IMG/VR virus record: IMGVR_UViG_3300017757_000110
Coordinates: 1-27,118 of that record
From: a virus
Reading direction: 5' to 3' (one strand)
DNA length: 27,118 bases
The translations under genes were made by a program, and so were the position numbers. Positions 14,634 through 21,909 of the stretch are shown here, in pieces. Numbering within the stretch: position 1 is the first letter of the stretch; the number at the start of each line of letters is the position of its first letter. The notes under the pieces are model-generated. The model searched no databases and was not told the DNA's origin. It saw only the letters and a program-made list of their open reading frames with translations.

Positions 14634-16200
14634 CAATAATACTCATTGCTTCAGGGTTTCTCGCTGGATCCATTGCTGGAGACTTAGCGAATTGACCAGC
14701 CTGTTTAGTCATCTCAAGTTCCTTCTGTCCTTCAAGCATTGTCCGCTGTTGTTGAGTCTGTTTCTCTTCAACTTCAGCCATAGACTTAACTAGATTAAGA
14801 ACATCAATACCTTGTGATGCTGCTAGTCGTTTAATCACTTCCTCAGAATTGATATGCGTAGCCAGTGCTTCAGGACCCATCGTTTGAGAGATGGTTGTAA
14901 GGAATGCAGTTAAGCTTTCCCTATCCTGACCACGGCCAAGAGCATTAACACCAGCCACAATGGTTGGTGAAACAATTTCTTTTGGAATACGTGGTATCAC
15001 TCCAGTCTTCTGGAGGACATTTAGTTTTCTGTTTAGATAAGGTACTAGGAATTCAGTAGTCAGTACAGAGAATAAACCTCCTAACTGTTGTTCCAATTCC
15101 ATCTGTGTCATCCTTACTTCCTCAGCAGTAGTACGTTCAGATTGACGTACACTTAGGATAAGGAATGCTTCAGATAATCTCTTCTCTAATGTCTGCATCA
15201 TTTCATATGCAGTACGGAAGTCAGCTGTCTTACCAACTTGAACAACACCAATGTCATCAGGTCTACCCTGGACAATGGCACCGTTACCAGCAGCGGCCAG
15301 AGTGGCTGGCTTAGTAGTGCTCGAAGGTGATACAACAAACACAACCTTTGCAGCTGCTGCAGAGCCTTCTACGAGGGCCTGAGACAATGCTTCGAGTGAC
15401 TTTAGATCACCGATAAATTCTTCAACACGTCCACGTCCGTAAACTTCACCATCGACTGCATTAAACCTAAGAGCCATCCAAGGATCAGCATCCTTTGGTG
15501 ACTTGCCGTAGCTAGTAGGGATAACCTTATCGAAGATCTCTTGATACCAAATGACTCTGTTGTTCTCATACTTAACGCATGTGTATACGTCTACCTCTTC
15601 TGGAGAGCTATTATTTTGAGAAACATCATTCGGTTCACGCTCCTGTAATTCAGGCGGAAGGAGATGTGCTACGAATTTTTTACTAATTTTTTCCTTGGTA
15701 ACAATTGCTGTTACATTACCGTTACCGTCTCGATCTACAACATAGCGATTTAAAGGATATAGTTTCAGCTTATCTCTTCCCATATAGACAAGAACATTTC
15801 CAGTAACAACCAGATGCTTAAGAGCCTGGTGTACTGTTACACGATCATCGGAAGCTGCAATAGATTCCATGATTGTACGTTCAATCTTAGCGAAGGATAA
15901 TTCCAACTCTGATCTCATCTCTGGATCACCACCTAGTTCTGGCAACTTACTTTCGTTAGGTTGCAACTTAAAGAAACTAGTTTGTGGAGGTAGGAGTGCA
16001 AGCATCAGCTTTGATGCAAGGGTTACAACACCCTTAGCACCAACTGATTGCCAAGGAGTAGGTAAAATCCTAGCTCCTTTAGTAAACTCCTCTTCTCCTC
16101 TAAAGATATAAGGGAGAGTTAGTCTTGCTGCTTCTTTTGCTTGTTGTACATATTGAGAACGGTCACCTTGTAAAGAATCATACCTTTGTCGAGCGTTCAT
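14527..16200 (-). CDS. Portal (head-tail connector, T7 gp8-like)
   Basis: A 557-residue protein (T7 gp8 has 536). The N-terminus MNARQRYDSLQGDRSQYVQQ, then RLTLPYIFR, TPWQSVGAKGV and LPPQTSFFKLQ are characteristic of podoviral portals. The long helical stem and wing follow, with EVRMTQMELEQQLGGLFSVL near residue 360. The last residues are a Gly/Pro/Gln-rich tail (from about 540) that is overprinted by the next gene. It forms the dodecameric DNA gate at one capsid vertex. Confidence 0.96.
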   Translation of the reverse strand: MNARQRYDSLQGDRSQYVQQAKEAARLTLPYIFRGEEEFTKGARILPTPWQSVGAKGVVTLASKLMLALLPPQTSFFKLQPNESKLPELGGDPEMRSELELSFAKIERTIMESIAASDDRVTVHQALKHLVVTGNVLVYMGRDKLKLYPLNRYVVDRDGNGNVTAIVTKEKISKKFVAHLLPPELQEREPNDVSQNNSSPEEVDVYTCVKYENNRVIWYQEIFDKVIPTSYGKSPKDADPWMALRFNAVDGEVYGRGRVEEFIGDLKSLEALSQALVEGSAAAAKVVFVVSPSSTTKPATLAAAGNGAIVQGRPDDIGVVQVGKTADFRTAYEMMQTLEKRLSEAFLILSVRQSERTTAEEVRMTQMELEQQLGGLFSVLTTEFLVPYLNRKLNVLQKTGVIPRIPKEIVSPTIVAGVNALGRGQDRESLTAFLTTISQTMGPEALATHINSEEVIKRLAASQGIDVLNLVKSMAEVEEKQTQQQRTMLEGQKELEMTKQAGQFAKSPAMDPARNPEAMSIIDGQMQALSPTQGAEDPGQAQPGGPGGAPPAPGGQP

Positions 16201-16225
16201 TGTTTAGGTTAAAGAAGGATTGACA

Positions 16226-16408
16226 TTATTCATTTGCTTCTATTCGATTTAGAAGCCACTCCACAACTGAACGTTGACCTGACCGATACATAATCTGTTC
16301 GATACTGTCACCAGGTGTGGGTGTAGTAGGTGGGAAGTTTTCTTCTAGTTGTTTAGCCATGGCATGGGTTTCCATACCAAGGGCTTCAAGCATGTTTAGA
16401 GTTTGCAT
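16226..16408 (-). CDS. Small hypothetical protein before the portal
   Basis: Up to 60 residues, starting MQTLNMLEALGMETHAM and ending SGQRSVVEWLLNRIEANE, with a Pro/Thr hinge in the middle. An internal ATG at 16393 gives 55 residues and overlaps the stop of the zinc-ribbon gene within ATGCTTGA, the same junction seen one gene earlier, so that start is attractive. The C-terminal helix is amphipathic. Similar short proteins precede the portal in related cyanophages, as far as I recall, but no function is known. Confidence 0.65.
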   Translation of the reverse strand: MQTLNMLEALGMETHAMAKQLEENFPPTTPTPGDSIEQIMYRSGQRSVVEWLLNRIEANE

Positions 16409-16508
16409 AACACTTTTGACAAGTTACTGTAGAGATTGGGTACATAGCATTTACTGTTACATCCTCTCCACACACCTTGCACTTAATCACTTTTGTTTCG
16501 TCAAGCAT
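16386..16508 (-). CDS. 40-residue zinc-ribbon peptide
   Basis: Starting at the ATG at 16508, the peptide is MLDETKVIKCKVCGEDVTVN and on to CQKCYANSKHA. Four Cys form two CxxC knuckles (C10/C13 and C30/C33), 16 residues apart: a classic small zinc ribbon. The start overlaps the RNR beta stop by 8 nt (ATGCTTGA). A longer frame reaches 16595 but only reads the RNR gene out of phase. Zinc ribbons of this kind usually touch nucleic acid or proteins. Partner unknown. Confidence 0.7.
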   Translation of the reverse strand: MLDETKVIKCKVCGEDVTVNAMYPISTVTCQKCYANSKHA

Positions 16509-17223
16509 ATTGAGGGAGGTTGACATTAGAGTGTTCAAAAAATGCTGGCATTCTGCTTGCTTTGGTTTCGGCAAGTTGTGGAGCCTTACCTTCATACATC
16601 AAGCGATCGCTAGATTCCAGCCAAAAATTTTTGTTTAAATATTTATCAGGGCTAGTACCTGACAGGGGCTGCATAACCCAATTAATGGTTGCTTTACGTA
16701 GCTTGTCTAGTGACGGGGATACTTCTAGACCCATCTCTCTACAAACAATCGTGTTAGTTAATACGTGCCCAACTTCATCTCTTGACACGTCAGCTGATGT
16801 GGTCCTAAGACCTGCATCTCCGCAAAAACGGAAGAACGGAAGCAACACAAAGAAGATACTACGTTCAGCAACTAGTGCTTTAGTAATCGTATGGTCAGGG
16901 TGGTCTTCCCATGCTTTACGTAAACGTAGTGCTTCTAATTCAGATTGTGGATCTACTCCAATAGCGTTAGCTGCGTAGCCTAATGCCACATCATGATTCT
17001 CTTCGTCTTTGACATTAGACAGGAGTAGTTCACGGGCTGCTTCAGGGAATTCACCCTTCAGTGTCTCTTTAATGAATTCACCAACTGGTAACTCCATGTG
17101 TCTCATCGCTAGGGCTCTACGAATGGTGGCTTCGGAGCCTTCCTTTAATTGACCTGCAGTGGTTTGTACCGGTGTCCACTTCCGTTTGTTATTAAGAATT
17201 TTTTGATAAGGATTTAGTCTCAT
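16501..17223 (-). CDS. nrdB: Class I ribonucleotide reductase small (beta) subunit, tyrosine-less
   Basis: A 240-residue ferritin-like protein. The dimetal ligands are visible: E74xxH77, E120 (in AER, as E204 in E. coli NrdB) and E150xxH153 (in RDEVGH, like E. coli RDEALH); E44 or E49 could be the fourth carboxylate. The radical tyrosine of E. coli (Y122, four residues after the first His) is replaced by Leu81. This points to a non-tyrosyl, perhaps Mn/Fe, cofactor. Start at 17223 is set by the ATGA overlap with the alpha gene. It generates the radical used by the alpha subunit. It is much shorter than E. coli NrdB (376 residues). Cyanopodoviral RNRs were long misannotated as class II and later corrected to class I. 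Confidence 0.88.
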   Translation of the reverse strand: MRLNPYQKILNNKRKWTPVQTTAGQLKEGSEATIRRALAMRHMELPVGEFIKETLKGEFPEAARELLLSNVKDEENHDVALGYAANAIGVDPQSELEALRLRKAWEDHPDHTITKALVAERSIFFVLLPFFRFCGDAGLRTTSADVSRDEVGHVLTNTIVCREMGLEVSPSLDKLRKATINWVMQPLSGTSPDKYLNKNFWLESSDRLMYEGKAPQLAETKASRMPAFFEHSNVNLPQYA

Positions 17224-18593
17224 TCTTGGCAATCACATTGTAAGGGTTCATTAAGAAGTCCCTCCAAATAATCTTCTACTTCAGTCTCATCCAGAGCGGC
17301 ATATACGCTCGACTTATCCTGAGTATTCGACATCACTTGGAGCGAATAGTACAAGGAAGTCTGAGGGCATTGCAGCCACTCTTCAATAAACTCCTCATCC
17401 ATAGTGACCATATCTGACCACCAATTAAAAGAGTATCCGTGAAGAAGCCCAGTCCTATCTAACATCGTCATGATGTTATCGGCTACCTTTTTAAATGCGT
17501 CCCAGCCGACCTCAGACGCGATTTCACACTCACCATATTGATAATTGACCACACCCTCAGAGCCGCTGTCACGATCAACACTACGTGCGATAGGAGGTGC
17601 AATCTCAGGTGTTGCAGTAAAACCCTCTAAGGACTTACTGCGGTAAGAGCAGCTCGCTGTAGGTGCGATAGCGAACGCTCGATCCATATTGTTTTCTTTG
17701 GCAATTCTAGTAGCGACATCGATGCCACTCTTTAGTTGAAGTGCAAGATTAAATGCAGGTGAATTTAATTCCTCTCCATTATTAACCTGCTCTAGCGCAC
17801 GACCAAATTGTGAATACGTGACGTCATAGCGAGCAAGTAGCTGAGCAAGGCCAAGCATTCCAAGCCCAACCTGACGGTCAACTTCTGGCTTTAGGTATTC
17901 ACCTTGATCACCAACACCAGTCTTACCATGTAGTTCACAAAGCTCAGTCATGCCCTGCTCAAATGCCCTAGGGATATCAATAAAGTCACATGCTGCAAGG
18001 TTCACATGCGACAAAAGACAACTGCCACGGCTAGGTAAAAATACTTCCAAGCATACATTTAATCGGATACGTTTGCCGTTTTTATCATACTTAACCTTAC
18101 CTAACCAGATATCACCAGCACGGATCCCTTTAATAAGGGCTTCCTTGATGTCAGACGACGTATCCTTCCACCAATCTTCGGTGATGTTGACACATCGTTT
18201 GACCCAGGGTAGTTCAGCTCTTGCAGCTGTAATGAAGTCAAAGATATCAGGATGATTGAGATCAAGATGTAGAACGACTGCACCCTTCTTGAATCTTGAT
18301 CCTCCGCGTCTAACAACATCATTGATTACATTGTAGATACGACCAAAACTTACTGGACCACTTGCAGTAACACGTGGACTCTCAGTACCTTTAGGACGAA
18401 GTTTAGATAAATGGACAGCAACTCCTGCCCCATATCTGAGGCCATGAGTCACAAATTTGAATGATGCATTTAAACCATCAGGTCCATCAAAGGAATCCTC
18501 TGGGACATGAATGGTGCAGCTGACCGGCAAGCGGCCATCAGGTTCGTCAATCCATGACTGGACGCGACCGGTACGAGATATTAGTTCAGTCAT
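17220..18593 (-). CDS. nrdA: Class I ribonucleotide reductase large (alpha) subunit, compact
   Basis: A 457-residue catalytic subunit that reduces ribonucleotides to deoxyribonucleotides for phage DNA. Visible residues are redox Cys26, the catalytic N179-x-C181-x-E183 motif, second redox Cys192, the PTASCSYRSKSLEGF substrate loop near 311, the adjacent Tyr415-Tyr416 pair of the radical path, and a C-terminal C453/C455 pair. The Tyr pair and the adjacent beta gene identify class I, not B12-dependent class II. Compared with E. coli NrdA (761 residues) about 200 N-terminal residues are missing, including the ATP-cone, so it should lack dATP activity control. It overlaps mazG by 8 nt and beta by 4 nt. 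Confidence 0.92.
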   Translation of the reverse strand: MTELISRTGRVQSWIDEPDGRLPVSCTIHVPEDSFDGPDGLNASFKFVTHGLRYGAGVAVHLSKLRPKGTESPRVTASGPVSFGRIYNVINDVVRRGGSRFKKGAVVLHLDLNHPDIFDFITAARAELPWVKRCVNITEDWWKDTSSDIKEALIKGIRAGDIWLGKVKYDKNGKRIRLNVCLEVFLPSRGSCLLSHVNLAACDFIDIPRAFEQGMTELCELHGKTGVGDQGEYLKPEVDRQVGLGMLGLAQLLARYDVTYSQFGRALEQVNNGEELNSPAFNLALQLKSGIDVATRIAKENNMDRAFAIAPTASCSYRSKSLEGFTATPEIAPPIARSVDRDSGSEGVVNYQYGECEIASEVGWDAFKKVADNIMTMLDRTGLLHGYSFNWWSDMVTMDEEFIEEWLQCPQTSLYYSLQVMSNTQDKSSVYAALDETEVEDYLEGLLNEPLQCDCQE

Positions 18594-18924
18594 TAATTAA
18601 ATCAGTTAGGTTTGGTGGTGCATAGTTTGGTCCTTTTAAAATCTTTCCATCTTCACGACGTATAGGTTGTCCATTCTCATCTAGCTTTGACAAGTTAGAT
18701 TTATGAACACGCTTCATTGCTTCGTCAAGGTCCCATTCCATAGCAGCAGCGTATTGATAACAAACATATACAAGATCAGCTAATTCTTTTAGTTGCTCTT
18801 CAAAGCCTTCATTTAAAAATGAATCACAGAATTCAAGGTACTCTTCATCGATCAAAGACTTCTGTGTCGTCATTGCTGTCATCACCAATGAGTATGCTTC
18901 GCGGAATTCCTCCGCCATATCCAT
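18586..18924 (-). CDS. mazG: MazG-like nucleotide pyrophosphohydrolase
   Basis: A 112-residue protein from the ATG at 18924. The MazG metal-binding pattern is present: E27-E28-xx-E31 and E47-xx-D50, followed by VYVCYQYAAAMEWDLDEAM and HKSNLSKLDENGQPI, a familiar phage MazG ending. It hydrolyses NTPs or dNTPs to monophosphates; in cyanophages it is proposed to shape nucleotide or alarmone pools. The frame is open upstream to 19053 (ATGs at 18960 and 18924), but the extra N-terminus reads DUF3310 sequence out of phase. It overlaps DUF3310 by about 80 nt and RNR alpha by 8 nt. Confidence 0.85.
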   Translation of the reverse strand: MDMAEEFREAYSLVMTAMTTQKSLIDEEYLEFCDSFLNEGFEEQLKELADLVYVCYQYAAAMEWDLDEAMKRVHKSNLSKLDENGQPIRREDGKILKGPNYAPPNLTDLIND

Positions 18925-19138
18925 TAGGCTTTGCGTCTGACAATGTGTTTTGTAATTCATTTTCAAGATAGTGGATAGCTTTTTTAATGTCGGAAGTCTT
19001 TGTTGAAGTACTTTTGTGACCGGCTCGGCAAATATATTTAACTGCACAACCAAGGTGGTAGTTTAGTTCCCAATCTCTGATTGCATCCCAGCATTCAATT
19101 GATCCTCGTGTGTAGTAAGTGGGTGAATAGTTGGCCAT
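18845..19138 (-). CDS. DUF3310 protein
   Basis: A 97-residue protein with the DUF3310 signature: YYTRGSIECWDAIRDW, then LGCAVKYICRAGHK and DIKKAIHYLENEL. The family is common in phages next to nucleotide-metabolism genes, with no firm function. The domain ends near residue 65. The remaining Gly- and Asp-rich tail (NGYGGGIPRS to TEVFDR) is read over the start of mazG in another frame, so it is probably a late extension. The N-terminus overlaps the end of the NblA-like gene by 76 nt. Confidence 0.85.
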   Translation of the reverse strand: MANYSPTYYTRGSIECWDAIRDWELNYHLGCAVKYICRAGHKSTSTKTSDIKKAIHYLENELQNTLSDAKPNGYGGGIPRSILIGDDSNDDTEVFDR

Positions 19139-19335
19139 GTTTTAACTAATTGGGAAATGTTGTTAGACAGTACAAAGCATTGTCTTTGTAAGGCTAAGAA
19201 GACCGTAATGATGTCTTCTTTATCAGCTTTAGGTAGTGCATCAGTTATCTGACGCATCTTTAGATCCTGTTCTATCGTCAGTGTCACCACTGGCAACGGG
19301 GGACCAAAGGATGGGTTCTCCTTTTGTTGTGTCAT
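19063..19335 (-). CDS. nblA: NblA-like phycobilisome degradation adaptor
   Basis: A 90-residue protein. Residues 18-66 follow the NblA pattern: LTIEQDLKMRQI at the start (NblA has L-x-x-EQE-x-K-x-R), an acidic middle KADKEDIITVFLALQRQ (cf. QELLLELYRQ), and a final NNISQLVK (cf. YRQLLK, whose Leu and Lys contact phycobiliprotein). NblA brings the Clp protease to phycobilisomes and releases amino acids. A phage copy could supply nitrogen or remove antenna load. The core is flanked by a 17-residue N-terminal and ~24-residue C-terminal extension; both ends overlap neighbours (exonuclease by 95 nt, DUF3310 by 76 nt). Similarity is moderate and recalled, not computed. Marine cyanophages with functional NblA are known. 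Confidence 0.62.
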   Translation of the reverse strand: MTQQKENPSFGPPLPVVTLTIEQDLKMRQITDALPKADKEDIITVFLALQRQCFVLSNNISQLVKTWPTIHPLTTHEDQLNAGMQSEIGN

Positions 19336-20011
19336 AATCGTTTGCTGTAAGAATCTTTGCCAGACGAGTATTCATCAAAGCAATATCCTCAGACAAACCT
19401 TTGGATTTATATGCTTCAACAATTGACTCCCATGTATAACCATTAGCATCTAGGTATTTAGTAGCTGTTTTAACGCCATAGCCTGGTGCTCCGGCATAGC
19501 CGTCAGTTTGGTCTCCGGCGAGGGATTGAATAAGCCACCATTTGTACCCTTCTTCTTCACTAATAACTAGTGTTTCAGATAGAGTGTTGAGACGTCCAGG
19601 GATCTGACGCATATCCTTATCAGGACTACAAATAATACAATCAGGATTAGTGGTTGCATAGATGCCCATTGCGTCATCAGCTTCAAGTGTCGGCATGATC
19701 ACAAGGTCATACTCTTTTCTTAATTTATTAATGACACGCTTGTAGCCACAGGGCTTTTTACGTTGACGGCTCCCTTTGTAATCAGCATAAATTTTCTTCC
19801 GAAAATTAACTGAGTCACTAAAGAAAAGAACTAGCTCAGGTACGTCCCATAAATATTGAGACTTAATTTTGTTGATTTCATTTTTAACATTGTTATAGGC
19901 TTCACTAAACCTACTGACAACCATGATGACATCATCACCAAAGTCGATCTCATCCTCTGCACTAGCGCAGTTTTTATAGACTGTGAAGTCAGCGTCAAGT
20001 AGTAGTTTCAT
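19241..20011 (-). CDS. 5'-3' exonuclease (T7 gp6-like, FEN/PIN fold)
   Basis: A 256-residue nuclease that degrades host DNA and removes primers. The start MKLLLDADFTVYK gives D6 and D8; FFSDSVNFRKK holds D66; YADYKGSR resembles the T7 YKANR loop; LEADDAMG (E110, D112, D113), SPDKDMRQIPG (D131, D133) and AGDQTDGYAGAPGYGVKTA (D167, D170 and the helix-hairpin-helix) complete the metal sites. I set the start at the ATG at 20011, which shares a base with the polymerase stop (TGATG); an upstream TTG is unlikely. The fold ends at LWSP near residue 238. The last 18 residues are read over the NblA-like gene. Confidence 0.93.
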   Translation of the reverse strand: MKLLLDADFTVYKNCASAEDEIDFGDDVIMVVSRFSEAYNNVKNEINKIKSQYLWDVPELVLFFSDSVNFRKKIYADYKGSRQRKKPCGYKRVINKLRKEYDLVIMPTLEADDAMGIYATTNPDCIICSPDKDMRQIPGRLNTLSETLVISEEEGYKWWLIQSLAGDQTDGYAGAPGYGVKTATKYLDANGYTWESIVEAYKSKGLSEDIALMNTRLAKILTANDYDTTKGEPILWSPVASGDTDDRTGSKDASDN

Positions 20012-21285
20012 CAGTGAGTCTCTGCCCAATTGGAGCCTTGTTTCGATTCAGCGTCAATTCGACATCTGAGTCTGTAGTATTCGCCAGCCTCTGTACTGCT
20101 GAGTACCAAGGATGAAGCCAAGTCTTTGGCGTCTCCCGGCTGACATTCAAATTGCAATTCGTCATGTATAAATGCTAGTTGGTTACAACTGAGCTTAAGT
20201 TCATTAATGTGTTCTTGATTGATAAGCATCCAACGCTTCGCAAGAATTGCGGAACTGGATTGAAGTAAATAGTTAAGACCCTTAAAAGGTTTATCTACTG
20301 GGATCTTACGGCCATCAATAGCACGGACATAACCATGCTGTTCTACTTTTCCTTTGACTGCTTTTAATAAGTCGCCAAGCCCAGGAATCGCCTCAATAAA
20401 TGCTTTGCTAATAGCCTGACCTTTGACCTTGGCTTTTTCTGGGGATAACGTATCATCGAAGGATGCCCCGATGCCCGCAGCGCCTTGACCATATAAAAAT
20501 CCATAGGTAACTGTCTTAACTTGTTTGCGAGAGATACCAATCTTGTCTGCATTGATTTGGTGAATGTCATCGTTTAAAAGAATGTTGGCGTATCGACCAT
20601 TATCGAACCTCGCTAAGTAATGTGCTAACATTCTTAATTCCACGCCTGAAAGATCAGCAGCAACCATTACTTGCTTGGGTGAAGGTAAGAACAAAGCCCT
20701 ACATCTTGGGTCACTTTTCGTCTGCCCCAAGTTTGGAGATCGGTGAGCGCAACGCGATGTGGCTGTAGCTACTGAGCAGTGATGGTGAATTCGACTATTC
20801 GCAGTAACGAGCTTTAGCCATGCGTTCACGCCTTCGGATATCATCCCCAGTGTCTTCGTTAAATCCAAGCTCTTCAGACACATCGTTGCAAACGGTGAGT
20901 CGATAGTCTTTAGGATGACTTCGTCTATGACAGGTTTTCCAGTATTCGTCATGATCTTCGGTTGCCAGCCGTAGTGATGTTTTAATATCCATGCTATGTG
21001 ATCTCTTGATGTTGGATTAAACGTGACTTGACGGGTAAATGTTGCACCCTTTATATATCCTGATGTTTTGTTATCTCGTTTAGGAGTAAACTCCGATCCT
21101 CTGATGAAAGGATGCCGCTCACGTAATATCCTATGAGTTTCTTCAAGCTCGAATCTGAGAGAAGATGCAAGCTTCCATGCAGCCTGTTCATCAAAATACC
21201 ATCCATGTAGTTCTTGTTTAGTTAATAGTTTTGCAACTTCGTGTTCTAGCTTGACCCATTCAGGTAAGGTTCGAAATGCTTGCAT
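20011..21285 (-). CDS. DNA polymerase, polymerase domain (T7 gp5-like, split gene part 2)
   Basis: A 424-residue family A polymerase domain. Motif A is ADLSGVELRMLAHYLARFDNG (D211), the O-helix is RKQVKTVTYGFLYG (R253, K257, Y261, Y265), and motif C is FIHDELQFE (D375). FNPTSRDH near residue 89 and the terminal SNWAETH (T7 PNWAICH) confirm the T7 subtype. Y261 corresponds to T7 Y526. The thioredoxin-binding insertion of T7 is almost absent. The exonuclease domain is on a separate, overlapping ORF in the -1 frame. The ATG at 21285 has no ribosome site, so translation probably depends on coupling from the upstream ORF. Confidence 0.93.
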   Translation of the reverse strand: MQAFRTLPEWVKLEHEVAKLLTKQELHGWYFDEQAAWKLASSLRFELEETHRILRERHPFIRGSEFTPKRDNKTSGYIKGATFTRQVTFNPTSRDHIAWILKHHYGWQPKIMTNTGKPVIDEVILKTIDSPFATMCLKSLDLTKTLGMISEGVNAWLKLVTANSRIHHHCSVATATSRCAHRSPNLGQTKSDPRCRALFLPSPKQVMVAADLSGVELRMLAHYLARFDNGRYANILLNDDIHQINADKIGISRKQVKTVTYGFLYGQGAAGIGASFDDTLSPEKAKVKGQAISKAFIEAIPGLGDLLKAVKGKVEQHGYVRAIDGRKIPVDKPFKGLNYLLQSSSAILAKRWMLINQEHINELKLSCNQLAFIHDELQFECQPGDAKDLASSLVLSSTEAGEYYRLRCRIDAESKQGSNWAETH

Positions 21286-21773
21286 AGTTTGGTGGTTAGT
21301 CGTACATCTTGGGCGCAGTACTCTTCCATCTCAGGAGACCACTGTTTCCAATCGGTTGTTTTAGAGAAGCATCCTTTAAATTCCTTTAACCTATAGCCGT
21401 AACTTTCTAAGTTATGACGGCCATAAAGTTGAAGTGGCATCCCTTTAATACTTCTCTTATGATCTAATTTGATCATGTCGGGATGGTACAAACGAGAAAG
21501 TAAAAGAGTATCAACCATGATCCCAGGGTCATCAAACCAAGGGTATAGTTTATGAATAACAGGGATATCGAAGCCAATAATGCCATGCCCGATAATGCAA
21601 TCCGCATCCTGTAACCTTTGAATACCGCGAGAGATCGGCTCAGAGTTACCCTCATCGTTGTACATAATGAGTTGGTCCGTTTCAATTTCATAGATACCTA
21701 AACAATGGATTGTTTTGCATTGAGCAAGTAAGCCGTCTGTTTCAATGTCAAAGACCAGCGTGCTTCCAGACAT
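21246..21773 (-). CDS. DNA polymerase, 3'-5' proofreading exonuclease domain (split gene part 1)
   Basis: A 175-residue DnaQ-like domain equal to T7 gp5 residues 1 to about 190. Exo I is LVFDIETDGLL (D9, E11), exo II includes IIGHGIIGFDIPV (D69), and exo III is EEYCAQDVRLTTKL (Y152, D156). NLESYGYRLKEFKG matches T7 ALEAWGYRLGEMKG. The frame stops with TAG at 21246, 40 nt inside the polymerase ORF, exactly at the junction of the exo and pol domains. It should complex with the polymerase part to proofread. All catalytic residues are intact, so the split looks functional rather than decay. Confidence 0.92.
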   Translation of the reverse strand: MSGSTLVFDIETDGLLAQCKTIHCLGIYEIETDQLIMYNDEGNSEPISRGIQRLQDADCIIGHGIIGFDIPVIHKLYPWFDDPGIMVDTLLLSRLYHPDMIKLDHKRSIKGMPLQLYGRHNLESYGYRLKEFKGCFSKTTDWKQWSPEMEEYCAQDVRLTTKLCKHFEPYLNGSS

Positions 21774-21909
21774 AAGTCTTATCTTTAAATTGTGCTTTTT
21801 TGATTTGGTAGTCTGTTGGTGGATTAGGTTTCTTTAAATTAGAGTAATACTCACGTTCAGCTTCAAAAATCTGCTGCTGGATCAAAGTCTGATGTTGATT
21901 CAATTTCAT
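21748..21909 (-). CDS. Hidden 53-residue gene between primase-helicase and polymerase
   Basis: From ATG at 21909 the frame runs 53 codons to TGA at 21748. It starts MKLNQHQTLIQQQIFEAERE, continues YYSNLKKPNPPTDYQIKK and ends YVWKHAGL. It fills the 89-nt gap (21774-21862) between primase-helicase and the exo ORF, with overlaps on both sides. The sequence is protein-like: an amphipathic helix, then a Pro-containing linker. The ribosome site is weak. No known family is recognised. T7 has small genes (4.x) at the same place. Confidence 0.55.
   Translation of the reverse strand: MKLNQHQTLIQQQIFEAEREYYSNLKKPNPPTDYQIKKAQFKDKTYVWKHAGL

Noticed and set aside
17220-18593. Class II (B12-dependent) ribonucleotide reductase
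   Set aside because: The Tyr-Tyr radical pair, the compact class I motifs and the adjacent ferritin-like beta subunit show class I.
21246-21333. Programmed -1 frameshift joining exonuclease and polymerase ORFs
   Set aside because: The two frames share an open window, but I find no X-XXY-YYZ slippery heptamer in phase. Separate or coupled initiation is simpler.
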